Positions 1 through 10,751 of a stretch of 64,000 nucleotides of DNA are shown piece by piece. Source of the DNA: Elgaria multicarinata webbii. Taxonomy: Eukaryota; Chordata; Lepidosauria; Squamata; Anguidae. The notes beneath the pieces were generated by a model. It did not search any database, was not told where the DNA came from, and saw only the letters and a program-made list of their open reading frames with translations. Both the position numbers and the translations under genes were made by a program. Location of the stretch: positions 126,145,681-126,209,680 of the forward strand of contig NC_086172.1 of the NCBI RefSeq assembly GCF_023053635.1, given 5' to 3'. Position 1 is the first letter of the stretch; every line of letters starts with the position of its first letter.

Positions 1-180
1 TTTAAAACACACAAACCACCACAACCTCGGCTTGGGTTCCCCCCACCCCCAAAAAAGCACAAGAGTTGAAAATTGAAAGATCCCTTGTGGAGTCAGCCTA
101 GTTTTGGAGGAAATGTACTAAGTTTCTAAACATTATTCTTCAACCTGAAACAAGTTCTGCAGTACATGAATTTTACGTAC

Positions 181-317
181 TGTTAAAATTTTGTCTCCCT
201 CCTGCAGGCGTCCATCAAGTGCAGCGGCTCCATTTTCTTTGATCCGACTGACATAGATGCCGGAGTCGTTCGCGATGTACTGCTGGTCAGTCCCACCAAC
301 TATATTAAATCCCAGGC
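181..317 (-). CDS. SYNJ2BP: SYNJ2BP (OMP25) coding exon 2, start of PDZ domain
   Basis: This exon encodes the first half of the PDZ domain of synaptojanin-2-binding protein, a tail-anchored outer mitochondrial membrane protein that binds synaptojanin 2 and other PDZ ligands. The translation carries the carboxylate-binding loop LGFNIVGG followed by [19 protein letters not shown] and LQEGDKIL, nearly identical to the mammalian protein as I remember it. The exon is bounded on the minus strand by a CTTAG acceptor just before position 317 and a GTACGT donor just after 181. Phase fits exon 1: the split glycine codon rejoins as Gly-Leu-Gly-Phe. The remaining exons (rest of PDZ and the C-terminal membrane anchor) must lie left of the window. 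Neighbourhood with ADAM20/21-type genes matches human 14q24. Confidence 0.95.
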
Positions 318-544
318 CTAAGAACATGAACAAGTTACAGAGACATGAGAACCTGCACAATTAGAAGTCAACCAGCAAATCAAAAGCACCTACTGGAGGC
401 CATTCTCTTCTGCTTCAGTAAAACCCAAAGAGCCGAGGTAGGCGTTACGTTGTGTGGTAAGTAACCATGTCTGTTGTTTTTTTAAAAAAAAAATGGGATG
501 GGAGGGAGGCTTTTAACTGGGATCAAAGAATGTAGGAAGGGGAC

Positions 545-905
545 GTATAAGAAAATAAGTGCCATTCTGGATCAGACCAAAGGTCCATCTAGTCCAGCAC
601 TCTGTTTACACAGTGGCCAACCAGCCATCGGCCAGAGATGAACAAGCAGGACATGGTGCAACAGCACCCTCCCACCCATGTTCCCCAGCAAGTGGTGCAC
701 ACAGGCTTACTGCCTCTGATATTGGAGATAGCACACAACCATCAAGGCTAGTAGCTATCGATAGCCTTCACCTCCAGGAATTTATTCAACCTCCTTTTAA
801 AGCCATCCAAATTGGTGGCCATCACTACATCCTGTGGTAGTGGGTTCCATAATTTAACTATGCGCTATGTGAAGAAGTGCTTCCTCTTATTTGCCCTGGT
901 CCAGG
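545..905 (-). mobile_element. CR1-like LINE 3' end
   Basis: On the minus strand this reads as the end of a LINE reverse-transcriptase ORF (motifs like LWNPLPQDVV and DGFKRRLNKFLE) followed by a 3' UTR that ends in the 'ctggatcagaccaaaggtcc' type sequence. Shorter relatives of the same family sit upstream of ADAM genes C, D, E and F. The clade assignment (CR1 group) is from the motif style, not from a search. Confidence 0.7.
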
Positions 906-2343
906 TTTAATACTTACTTGCCCAGCTATGATGCCAGCAAACACTCACACAACGCAGTGTGGCAATTAGACTTAAGGAAAAAGTACCACTGGTGTCAGTG
1001 AGTATTTCTTCTAATACTGATTGCCACAAAAAGTAATCTGAACTACAGAACAACACTCATATCATTTCAAAAAACAAAACCTTCTACCTTATCAGCCCTG
1101 GAAATACAGGTATTGAAGGGTGGGATATAAACAAATTCAATTAATAAATTAAATGTAATAACAATCAAATTATTCTTCTATAATACAGAAGAAACGATGA
1201 GAGAGAAATTATCAAGACTGTCAGCTATGAAACCAGCAAAGATGCTCAATCGGAAAGCAATCAAAGTGATCCAAAGCTGCCAAAAAAAAAAAAAAAAAGT
1301 GCCTTGCACTGCATGCTTCTTGGGAGCCAAGGAAGCCAAGGGTTAGTGGAATTAAGAATATCTGCCCTTTAATTAAAGGCAAGGCTTGAACTGTACCCAA
1401 GATATAAGATACTTCTTTCTTTCTTTTTTTCTTTCTTTCTCCTCCAGGCTCCAATACATAGCAAAACTGATAAATTGGGAACATAGTTCATTGGTCTAAG
1501 CAGCATAAGGCCAGTGGCAATTAAGTTCACCGCTCTAGGTGGCTTAATGCCACTAGCACCTGAAAAAGATTTGAAAAGTCTTCTTCAAAATCTGCAGTTA
1601 CCAGCAACATTGGACTTTTTATTTTAAACATCATACAAGTTCCTGAAGCCTAGAATATTAGACACATGAATATTAGATAGCGACATTGGGTAATTATTAA
1701 AGCAGTGCCATTAAACTTCTGGATTATTTGTTAACAGCATACACATACACAATTCTTCCCAAGAAACTCAGAACAGCTCAGGCAGGTTAAGGTGACCCCA
1801 GGGATCACCCAACAAGCTGCGTAGCTCAGCAAGGATTTGAACCCAGGTCCAAGCCAGGCCATCTGCCTGTTCCAATGTCAGATCTAAAGGTCAGACGCAG
1901 GCCCTCTATAATGAGAAGACCCCTATTCAACAAAGGCCACCAGAAAGCATGTCCTCTCTCAACACACACATTGCCACATCCGCAAACTCCTTCCACCAAA
2001 GCACTCCATTCCCATTTACAGTGCAAACTTATACAGACTTCAGAAGTAAGCTTCATCGAATTCACCGAGTCTTACTCCCAGGTAAGTGTGTACAGGATTG
2101 TTGCTTCAGTGTTGCTTTCTATTTTTCTTAACTGAAGAATTTGCTTGCATGGGGAGGATGTGTGTACAGTGAGGGTATTTAGAAAGTTCTACTGCGACTT
2201 TACTGTAAAATGAGCCATACACATACTTCTCCTTTTATAGTAAAAGGAAAGAGAAAGAGAATTCTCATGTTAAACCACAAATGTTCTTTTCGGAGTGAAG
2301 GCGGCGGGAGACATGTATTCCATGCACAAGCACAGGCCGCCTT

Positions 2344-2436
2344 TGACTTTGGACCGGAAGGTGCTCGGCTGAGATTCATCACTTCCTCAGAGAGGGGAGA
2401 GAGCCCGGTCCTTCCATCCGAGCCCAGACCTCCCAT
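2344..2436 (-). other. Diverged tandem copy of SYNJ2BP exon 1
   Basis: The minus strand reads LSEEVMNLSRAPSG where real exon 1 reads LSEEAINLTRGPSG, and nucleotide similarity continues through the splice junction: CCTTCCG|GTCCAAAGTC against CCTTCAG|GTACAAAGTC. A GT is kept at the donor (2354-2353) and the reading frame is open from an ATG at 2436. This is too close to be chance. It could be a dead duplicate exon or an alternative first exon. The changed N-terminus (GSDGRTGLSP instead of NGGVDYL) and the weaker donor favour a decaying copy. Confidence 0.75.
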
Positions 2437-2659
2437 CCACTAGCCACCTGCCAGTCCTACGCATTAACTTAAACCCAGCCGCCTTTCTAAGGCATAGGAT
2501 GGCGAACCAGAGCGCAGTGCAGAGTGAGCTTTAATCTGTTTCTCCACCAGCTGCACGAGGGAGGGAGAAGCTGCATCCGCTTCCCACGGATACTATTTTT
2601 AAAAAAGTTAATAACATTTTAAGGGCTCTTTCCCACGCTCTGTTGATTTCCAAGCGAAG

Positions 2660-3270
2660 CGAGGAGCGCAACTCTATAGGCCTGAGCCTGGTGCTTTCCT
2701 GCCAACTCGAGAGTTGATCGTTGCCCGGGGATGTACAGCAAGAGCAGCAGCAGCAGCAGATCCAGTCTCCGTGTTGCTCAAAGCAGCGATGCAGGCGGCG
2801 ACTGCCGCCCTCCCGCCCCCTTTCTTTGACTTTGTACCTGAAGGTCCTCGGGTGAGATTGATCGCTTCCTCAGAGAGGAGGTAGTCCACGCCGCCGTTCA
2901 TGCTGCGCCGTCCTGCGAGGCTCTGCCTCCCACGCCACGGCCGGCCCCCCGCTCCTCTCGCGCGCTCTCCCGTACGCGCTGAAGGTGAAAGACGAAGACC
3001 TACACGAAGGGGGCGGGGGCGACGGCTGCTGCGCTTTCGGTTTCATCAGCCGCCCAGCCGGAAGAAAGGCGGCGGCCGCTGAGGATCCTGGGACCTGTAG
3101 TCCTTCTCGGCTTCGTTCAACGTGCACTCTGACCCCGCTCCCCGCCCCCTCATACCTTGTTTGTTGTAGGAAAAGGGGGATGTTTTGCGTAGGCTGCGAT
3201 CCTGTGCGTATTTAGACAGGAAAAAAGTCCGACGATTCCTCATCGCTGACTGGGGAACGCTTGGAGTTGT
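2660..3270. promoter_or_regulatory. CpG-rich promoter region of SYNJ2BP
   Basis: This stretch is dense in CG dinucleotides and GC boxes (for example gggggcgggggcgacgg near 3010) in an otherwise AT-rich neighbourhood, and it covers exon 1 of SYNJ2BP. That fits a housekeeping CpG-island promoter. I see no convincing divergent gene on the plus strand. Confidence 0.75.
2838..2901 (-). CDS. SYNJ2BP: SYNJ2BP coding exon 1
   Basis: The exon encodes the N-terminus MNGGVDYLLSEEAINLTRG followed by PSG, matching the start of vertebrate SYNJ2BP. It ends at a CAG|GTACAAAG donor in phase 1, which splices cleanly to the exon ending at 317. It lies at the edge of a CpG-rich stretch that should be the promoter. 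The exon has a diverged tandem copy about 480 bp downstream, inside intron 1 (see 2344-2436). Only the first 67 or so residues of the protein are in this window. Confidence 0.93.
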
Positions 3271-3350
3271 AATGGGAGAAACCCGCGAGGGTTCAACTCA
3301 TGAGTTGTGCTCCTCCTCTTCTTCAAATTTCTAAAAAGCATTTCCTGCAA

Positions 3351-3431
3351 CAGTCTTCCCCAACTTCGTGCCCGCCAGGTGTGTTGGTCTACAATTGCCG
3401 GGATGCTCCTGCCAGCACCTGGGGAAGGCTG
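3351..3431. mobile_element. Palindromic hAT-type MITE, short old copy
   Basis: Terminal repeats CAGTCTTCCCCA and TGGGGAAGGCTG bracket a degenerate palindrome of the same family as the element at 46208-46322. Flanking octamers TCCTGCAA and GCCTACAA agree at six of eight positions, consistent with an old 8 bp target duplication. Confidence 0.6.
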
Positions 3432-3604
3432 GCCTACAATAAAAGAAAAAGCTGAAAGGAGAAGGTTTCTCTTTATTTCTTCCCTTCCCTATTTGGCTTG
3501 GTCCTCCAGCTGCCCCAGGTGTGCGCGAATTTTGGAATGATTAACTTGTGCTTACATAACTTTCAGTGTGTATTAGTTTGCACATGCACGGTCCATCCTT
3601 AAGC

Positions 3605-3927
3605 ACTGAGAGCCAGTGAGGTGTAATGATCAAAATGTTGGGCTTATTCAGCACAGAGGCCATGGTTCAATTCCAGAACAGACCTGCCCAGAGGAGGGTG
3701 GGCAAAGGAAGCAGCAGGGGTGAGAACCCCCCCTCTTTTAATGATATCCATTCACATGACCAAAGACCCTCTGTATGACAGGGCCACCCCCACAGGAAAA
3801 TACCACCACCCCCTGACGCCCCTTCAATTGCTAGTCTCTCAACCTAGTTTACTTCACAGGTTGTTGAGAGAATTAAAGGTGGGAGAACCATTTGGGATTT
3901 CCTTGGGAGATCAGGTTAAGAAGGTGG

Positions 3928-3983
<56 letters not shown>

Positions 3984-3990
3984 GAGAGAT
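3605..3990 (+). mobile_element. MIR-like SINE, degenerate, with (AAT)n tail
   Basis: The left part (gagagccagtgaggtgtaatg ... ggttcaattcc) resembles a tRNA-derived SINE head with a B-box-like sequence. The right part (tctctcaacctagtttacttcacaggttgttgag) matches the CORE/MIR-like body seen again at 8350-8550. It ends in a pure (AAT)n tract at about 3929-3983. The middle is unrecognisable and may be an insertion. Confidence 0.55.
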
Positions 3991-5747
3991 ATGCAACAAA
4001 ATAATGCAGTGTGTGCAGTATTCCTGTTCACTGTTCCAGCCACTCTAAGCCAGCCATGTCTTCTTCCCCAGTGCTCCATTGCCGTTCGAATCTGTTTCCC
4101 CCATCTTATTATTATTATTATTATTATTATTATTTATTTATTTATATAGCACCATCAATGTACATGGTGCTGTACTGTTCCTGCTGTCAACAAGGCAGTG
4201 AATCCGTTCCAGGTTTTCCGCACCTTAGTTTTTGTGAACCAGTGGTATAGAAATGGAATAAATAGCTACTTTAGAGTTCTGACTAAAAGTTGGAGCAGAT
4301 TCACAGCCGTACTTACAAAAGAGCCACCAGCCTCCACTGCCCCCCACCCCACAACAGACTCTCAGCAACAGACACGTTGGTCACTGAGCATGCTCACGTA
4401 TTGGGCTTTTTTGGGGGGAGGGGGTTACCTACCTAGGTTCTTGCCCCCTCCCCCCAAAGATCTTTCTTCTTCTGCAAACTTGATGTTTCCCCCAGTGTGT
4501 TGATATTTCCCTCTTGTTTCTCAGTAGCCACATTTTGAACACACAGGCATTTATTTAGCTGAATTTGCTATCAGAATATACAAGTGGGACCTACAACAAA
4601 AGGCAGTATAGTGCAGTGGGCTTCAACTGGTGGGTTGCAAGCCAAAAGTGGGTCGTGAGATCAGTCCAGATGGGCTGCAGCAAAGCTGTTGCCGCCATGT
4701 TGGGCTTGGAGAAAATTGTGAAAGTGGGTCCCATGTTGCAGGTTGAGAGTCTAAGATGGGTGTCGGCTCTGGCCCAGTTGAAGACCACTGGGATAGAGGA
4801 CCTGCAGTGTAAAGGTCTCCTTTTCAGAGTTTCAGCCAGCTTGGCTTTCTTCTAGGATACTCCATTCTCCTCACCCTCCACTCAGTCAGTCAATATTCTG
4901 TGGCTATTGAGCAGACTCTGTTCTAATGAGGCTAAAGTTTTCCCTAAAGCTTTTTTTGGGGGGGTGGGAGGATCTTTGCAAACCTTGGGGGCTCTCCTAA
5001 ATCTCTCACACATTTGTGCAAATAGTGTATTTTTGGCTATATAAGGCACTTGGAGAATAAAAAGGAAAGAAATGAATGCTTTTTCTGTTAATATATATTT
5101 CTGATAAATATAGTCCAAGAGAGATTAACAGACTGGCCTTGCATCAGGATTTATTCAGAAGGAATTACTCAGAATTCTAAGAGATCTCATCTGCACTGAT
5201 GGACTTTGCAGTAACTTTACATACATACTGGATTATAGATTTTGACGTTTCAAATTATACACTGGATGTAGTATGTAGATTGCTTTATGTTTTGTCATCA
5301 CACAATGGAATGTTTTGGCATCAATATCATTTTCACTGTGATATATTACATTTCTTTAATCCCCTGGCATTAGGGGATTTGGGTGCGATCCTATCCCCAT
5401 GGCACCTAGTGCAACATGGGAATAGGATCTCAGGTACTTAAATAGCATCTATGTTAATGTGGCTGAAGAGAGTATGCAATGTCCTATCTGATAACAGTGT
5501 GATTGCTCAGGGTGTGTAATCTTCCATGTCAAAGGATATATTCCCCCACCCAGGCAGCAGTGTGAAAAAGTGTGTGGTTTCTTGGGTTATGTATAGCAAG
5601 AACTTCCACGTATAAAAAGAACTTCCACAAATTCCATCAACAAGCAGCTTTTAAAAAATCATTAATGAAAAGCATGCAGATTCAAATATAGTTTTGTATA
5701 TCCGGACACCATTTTTGACATATTGTAAATTATTCATTTCTGTGGCC
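3991..5747. other. Intergenic, no gene seen
   Basis: The stretch between SYNJ2BP and ADAM copy A contains a (TTA)n tract at about 4107-4135 followed by a short palindromic sequence (gcaccatcaatgtacatggtgc), and otherwise AT-rich unique-looking DNA. I see no coding signal. Confidence 0.5.
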
Positions 5748-7913
5748 TGCTGCGGGTTTCCACCCTCCATTTATTCTGTTGGATGGATTCTTGAACTTAA
5801 ACGTCTAAAATGGTGTTTCGGTGCTGTCCTGTAATATATGGCCAGCCCAACAGAAGCAGAAATTTACCAATACTATTCCTACAATAGTTCCCACAATGAA
5901 ACTAATCCTGTTTGGCGGGGGGGGGGGGCACTGTCAAGGCTGCCACCATAACCTTCCTTTAGACAGTTGGGAGGGGCCCAGCCATAATTACAATGACAGT
6001 GTTGGCGGTTGTTGCATATTCCCCGGTTATGGCACTTTTGGGGCATACACTCATACTTCAAGAAGGACTGGTTCCTGCATTGCCCACCAATACACATCCT
6101 ACCTTGGCTGCAAGGAGTGCCATCTCTCACTGCTCCAATATCAACTGTCTCCATTCCAGTGTGGTAGTCTGTACCCCAGCAATGATGGCTGCCAATGGCC
6201 GTTTGAATTATGGTACTATCTTCTTGCAAAGACGTTAATGTCTGCACTCTGTCACACTGAATTCGACCACACAGGATATTCTTAGCCTTACATTTTTCAT
6301 AATGGCCATTTCGAATGCCAAGTTGCCAAAGAGATCCCCTCGGGCATTCATTACTCTGAAACAACTTTCTGCAGCAACGGTGGCTTTCTTGCCAAAGATC
6401 ATTTTGCACTGCCCAACAGCAGAAGCACACTTCCCCAAATAACAGTATGCATGATTGTCGCACTCAGTACCATCTTGTACATGAACATCTTCAGGACACC
6501 ACTGAGAAGCTCTAGTGCAGTACTCAGGAAGATCACAGTTGCCCATCTTCTCTTTACAAATAGTTCCAGCCGGATGATACTGACAGTTGGCACAGCACCG
6601 TCCAGTATTACAAGTAGCACCTGAACGAAGCATACAGTTAGATTGGCAACATAGATCCCATTTACATTGAACTTTGGTACCGCAGTCACATTGCTCTCTG
6701 TTTCCCACAATTTTATTGCCACAGTATTTAAACCTATTTTCAGGGTCTGGTTGAATTAACCAGCAGTTAAGAGTTCCTTAGCTTGAAATAATAATTATAG
6801 CTGCAATTGCTAAACTTATCAGCTTCATACGGAGCTGAAGCCATAATGCAGGTTTCTTTGCCACAATGACAGTATTTTTCATCATGTTTCATGCCAAGAT
6901 TATGTCCTAATTCATGGGCAAATAGGCCAGAAAAAAAGAACAGATCATAATCCAGGTATGATTCAACAGCAGATCCCCAAAGGGAACTACAAATTGTTCC
7001 TGTGTATGCTAATCCAGCTACCTGTTCAAAATACTTGTGTACAAATAAATGACCAACGTCATTTGGTAAATGTTTATTTAGTGTGTCTGTCCTCCAAGAA
7101 TTGAAATAATTAAGCACTGGAATGATTTTGTCAGCAATATGTATGAGGTTCTTTTCTGACCATATCTCTATCCCAACTATGGACACAATAACTCCAAGTG
7201 GTTTATATAATGTGTTTGCTGTGTGGACAATCTCTAGAGCACGTACAGCAACTAAAGTTTCATTCTTGCCAAACTTGCGATATCGTTATTTTCAACCACA
7301 ATTGCAACATCTGCATACCTGGTGTGTGTCCACCAGTCTCCTTCAGAATCTTTGGCTGCTAAATTCTCTGTGTTCTGGATCATGGCTTTTTGGTGACTTT
7401 GCTCTTGCTCTGTTAGCCCACATCTCATGTGGACATCATCCATCTTTCCTTCCAACTGATACACTACATGTTGAAAGGTAGTAGATGCTTGGACAGGTTC
7501 AATTTCATAGGTCTTATTTTTGAATAGCAACAGACCCCTGAGTCCCCCTGAGCAAGTGCTGAGGGAGACCAAAGAGTGAGGATTGCTCTGAAAGAAACCA
7601 TTGTAGAAACAGTCATCCCTGATAAAAGGATAGTCCAGCTGGAGTTCTCCTGTTTTACTATTGGTGAAGATGGGAAGTGTTTAGGGACAAAGTTCTTCTT
7701 CTGCATGAGGTCCGCTATATGGCTCTTTCCCTCAATCTGAAGTTGGTAGCTGACATCTTGAGGTTTTTGTTCTCCATACCTGGGGGTCAGTTTTCTTGGG
7801 ATGGTCACCTCATATGAGGCATACCTAAAACCCAGAGGAAGTTTCTGGCCAGCCATCTCACCAAGCACACTCTGTAAAATCAGTAGCACCAGCTGTACAA
7901 AACGGTGTGTCAT
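5748..7913 (-). pseudogene. ADAM copy A, ADAM20/21-like pseudogene
   Basis: This is a broken member of the intronless ADAM20/21 family. Recognisable parts in order from the right are: a signal-like N-terminus starting MTHRFVQLVLLIL in the conserved start context GAAAATGAC, the prodomain with RCGLTEQEQ, the metalloprotease domain with an intact HELGHNLGMKHD, the disintegrin and cysteine-rich domains, the EGF-like module with GICNN and HCHCNYGWAPP, and a decayed membrane/tail segment. These lie in at least four different frames with overlapping ends (7464-7913, 7252-7572, 6767-7186, 6235-6708, 5879-6463), so several frameshifts separate them. A run of about ten G bases near 5917 sits before the membrane span. 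The promoter is shared with copy B, its closest relative. A functional protein is very unlikely. Confidence 0.9.
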
Positions 7914-8051
7914 TTTCTCTGACAGGAAAAAATTGCTTGGAACTCCCCATCCCGGCTTTTTGTACCAGTCACAACAGCTTTACAGCTATTGTGTAGCTGT
8001 TGGTGGGCCAGAAGCAGAATGGGAAGGTGGCTCTAGATGAGATGCAGTCAA

Positions 8052-8130
8052 TAGCAACTGCCACCTTTGGAATGTGGGCGGGGCTAGGCGAGTCAGGGAT
8101 GGAACAAAATGGAGGGAGAATGGCAAAGGA
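8052..8130 (-). promoter_or_regulatory. Conserved ADAM promoter module, copy A
   Basis: On the gene strand this contains GTTGCTA (8058-8052) and, farther from the gene, the box read on the plus strand as cctttggaatgtgggcgggg. The half site lies 139 bp upstream of the ATG. Similarity to copy B continues to about 8260. The element outlived its broken gene. Confidence 0.6.
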
Positions 8131-8349
8131 AGTGGTAAGAAGAAAGTCAGAGTGGTGGCTGGCTGAAAGGAGCTACAAGAAGAAGAGGTAGGTGTGATGG
8201 GAACTTGAGGAGCAGAGGGCAGGGGAATGCAAGATCATCCAAGAAAGGGTCAGTGGCATAAGAGAGTTGGGTGACATGCATTCAGAGGCGGCATCATTGC
8301 GCTTATTACTAATATGTTTTCCAGGTAGCACTGAGGGACACGCATAGGA

Positions 8350-8550
8350 CTGAGAGCCAGTATGATGGAGTGACTAAAGTGTTGGACTGGGACTCCGGCT
8401 CTAATCCCCACTTGCTATGGAAGCTCACTGGGTGAATTTGGGCCAGTCATTGACTCTCAGCCTAACCTACTTCACAGTGTTGTTTGTGAGGAGAATACAG
8501 AGAGGAGGAGGACTGTGTGAGCTACCTTGAGGGGAAAACTGAAAGAAATA
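8350..8550 (+). mobile_element. MIR-like CORE SINE
   Basis: The head gagagccagtatgatggagtg and the body gggccagtcattgactctca, then cctaacctacttcacagtgttg, match the general layout of MIR/CORE-type SINEs, which are abundant in squamates. B-box-like sequence appears as ctctaatcccc. The copy is diverged. Confidence 0.7.
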
Positions 8551-8912
8551 GCAGTAGCAGGTAAATTGCAGAAGTGGTATCAAATGTAGTTTTCCTGTCA
8601 CTGATGTTTGGCAACAGGATTAAAATATTTATTTAACTATGCCTTCAATAATGCTGTTGCCCAGAAAAAACTGTAAAAGGCACTTAACAGGATAAAAGCA
8701 TGAAGAACACCCTCTACCCCAAATAAAACAGCTAGAACATACCAGTCCATTAATCTCTTTTGGATAATATTTATTCAATATGTCAACTGGGGAAAAACAC
8801 TTAGGGATATGAGAAAGAATGTGAGGGAGGGAATTAACCCATAGTTAAAAGAGGGCAGTTGGATGAGAGGGAAGAGAAGTTATAATGTGTTTAGGAAAGA
8901 GAAACTGTAGAG

Positions 8913-9000
8913 CAGCCTTCCCAAACTTGGTATCCTCCAGATATGTTGGACTGCAACTCCCATCATTCCAAGACATCTGGAGGCTATAAGGTTGGGAAAG
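8913..9000. mobile_element. Palindromic hAT-type MITE, old copy
   Basis: Starts CAGCCTTCCCAAACTTGG and ends with the complementary CTATAAGGTTGGGAAAG, with the family core gttggactgcaactcccatc. The right end is worn. Confidence 0.6.
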
Positions 9001-10644
9001 ACAAACCATTTTGCTCTTTGGCTTCCTGGTGTTCTTCTTGGCAACTCGGACTTCTAAAACCCTGGCATTCTTCTGGACGAGTCCCTTCAACAACCTGGAC
9101 CGGCTCAACATTTGTCTACATAACCTTCTGGCTCCTGACCTTTGGGTTGACTCGATGGTGGCATTTGGCTTCACAGTCTTCTGGCTCCTGACCCTTGGAA
9201 TTGACTTGACAACGTTTTGGACTCTGGTAGGGCACTGACGCCTTGTGGAACAGGACAGGAAAGAGTCTGGGGTGCACTACATTCTAGCCAGTATCTATAC
9301 TAATAGGGTTTCAACAGCCCCTACACTAAGAATACCCTTCAATTTAATCTGTTAGAGCTGGGCTTTTTATAAGCTCCTGAAATCAACCTCCAGGAGAATT
9401 TGTTACCATCTCGAGTGAAGTCTATAGTGTCTCATATAGAGATATGCTCCACAAGGGAAATCTGAAAGAAGAGAAACTTCATATGGGGAGTAAGAACTAG
9501 AAAATGGAACCAAAATGGACCGACTGAGAACAAGGAAGTAGCAGCATGCTTATGGGAGCCTTAAACTTTGCAGATCTTTCATTGTCCTCATGTACAGTGA
9601 AATGAAAGCAACACGTAGAGGATTGGCTGGAGCACTCCCTCTCCTCACATGTTTAAACACCTCACTTTCCCAATGGTGGAATGCACCTAATTATCAGGCA
9701 CGAATCCATAACTTAATTTTAATGCATATGGGGTTAAAATACCACTGGTGACTTAAAAAAAACACTTTCGAGTTACGTGCACCTATTATTTTTCAGTATA
9801 TTCTCGCAGTCACTGCCAGACTTTGTAAAAAAACAAACAAAAAAAAAACCACAACCCAGCGTTCCCATATATTTCCCCATTTGATTCAATAATACTTGAA
9901 TCCTCAAATCTGAGTATTAACAATTACCAATGGAACTTTGCAACACACATTGTCCTGCCCACTGTAGGCTAGAGGGAGGTACAATATATCTGAGGGTTAC
10001 AGGGCAGCAACAGCTCCAAAGTACAGCAAATTGTCCTCTCTTGAGCTCTACTGAGTAGGGCCAGCTTGCGGATTTGGGCAGGAAGGGGAGTTTCTCTTCA
10101 AAATAGTCATTTACGTAAATTTCAGTTGCAATTTGCAAAATTTGAGCAATTCGTATCTGTAATATGCTTAATTTGCATGAATTGTGCGTGAAATTTGTGC
10201 AAATTACTAGAGCAATTTGTGCAAAACTGAGCATATTTTGGCTGCAATTTGTGCAAATTAGGCAAATTATGGTAAAATTGGTATAAATTACACACAGTGC
10301 AAGCACAATTAGCGTAAACTGCACTTTTAAGGGGGAAAAGCCCTAAGCAAGTTCCCAGATTTCGGGGGAAAGCCTGTGACTCAACTCACCAATGCAAACC
10401 AAGCAGGTGCTCTGGGGAAATCCAACGAGACCCAACAGGGTTGATTTCCCCACGATGGCCATCCTTAATCCTAGCCCATAAAATCTTATGCAATATATAA
10501 TGTGAGTAGAGCTCAAGTTGGGGCAACTTGTGGGTAAGCAAGCTGGAATCAGGGAGGGAGGGTGCGAGCTGATGAAAGTGTCACAAAATTGACCCCTGGA
10601 TGGATTCCCCCGACATCCCTAATTCCAAACCATGTGAAAACAGA
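9001..10644. other. Intergenic between ADAM A and B
   Basis: The first part (9030-9240) has repeated pyrimidine-rich phrases such as ttctggctcctgacc that resemble the leader or LTR sequence of reptilian retroelements, but I cannot place the family. The AT-rich repeat at 10108-10322 is listed separately. No gene is seen. Confidence 0.4.
10108..10322. repeat. Degenerate AT-rich minisatellite
   Basis: Variants of aatttgtgcaaatta recur about every 15-20 bp through this stretch. The open frame across it on the minus strand (repeated CTNFT/QIAxxICTNF-like words) is a by-product of the repeat. Confidence 0.6.
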
Positions 10645-10650
10645 TTTATT
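10645..10650 (-). terminator. Poly(A) signal for ADAM copy B
   Basis: AATAAA on the minus strand, in GTGAATAAATCTG, about 100 bp past the stop codon of copy B. This is the only clear canonical signal just downstream of an intact copy; none is evident close to C. Confidence 0.55.
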
Positions 10651-10751
10651 CACTAGCGTTTTATAAACCAATATACCTAGGAGACAATTCCATTACAAAT
10701 CACCTTTAAAAATAATCAAAACTTTGTAAATATTTTGCATAATACTGTGAT

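Larger units (their letters stand above)
318..2837 (-). other. SYNJ2BP: SYNJ2BP intron 1
   Basis: This is the intron between the two SYNJ2BP coding exons. It holds a LINE 3' end at 545-905, a short repeat tail near 1095-1165 that ends in an AT-rich run, a poly-A run near 1281-1298, and the diverged copy of exon 1 at 2344-2436. I see no other coding signal in it. Boundaries come from the splice sites of the two exons. Confidence 0.85.

Noticed and set aside
3873-4079. Protein with long tyrosine or isoleucine runs
   Set aside because: The frames are translations of the (AAT)n microsatellite tail of a SINE.
9917-10324. 135-residue minus-strand ORF
   Set aside because: It is produced by the AT-rich degenerate repeat; composition and periodicity follow the repeat.
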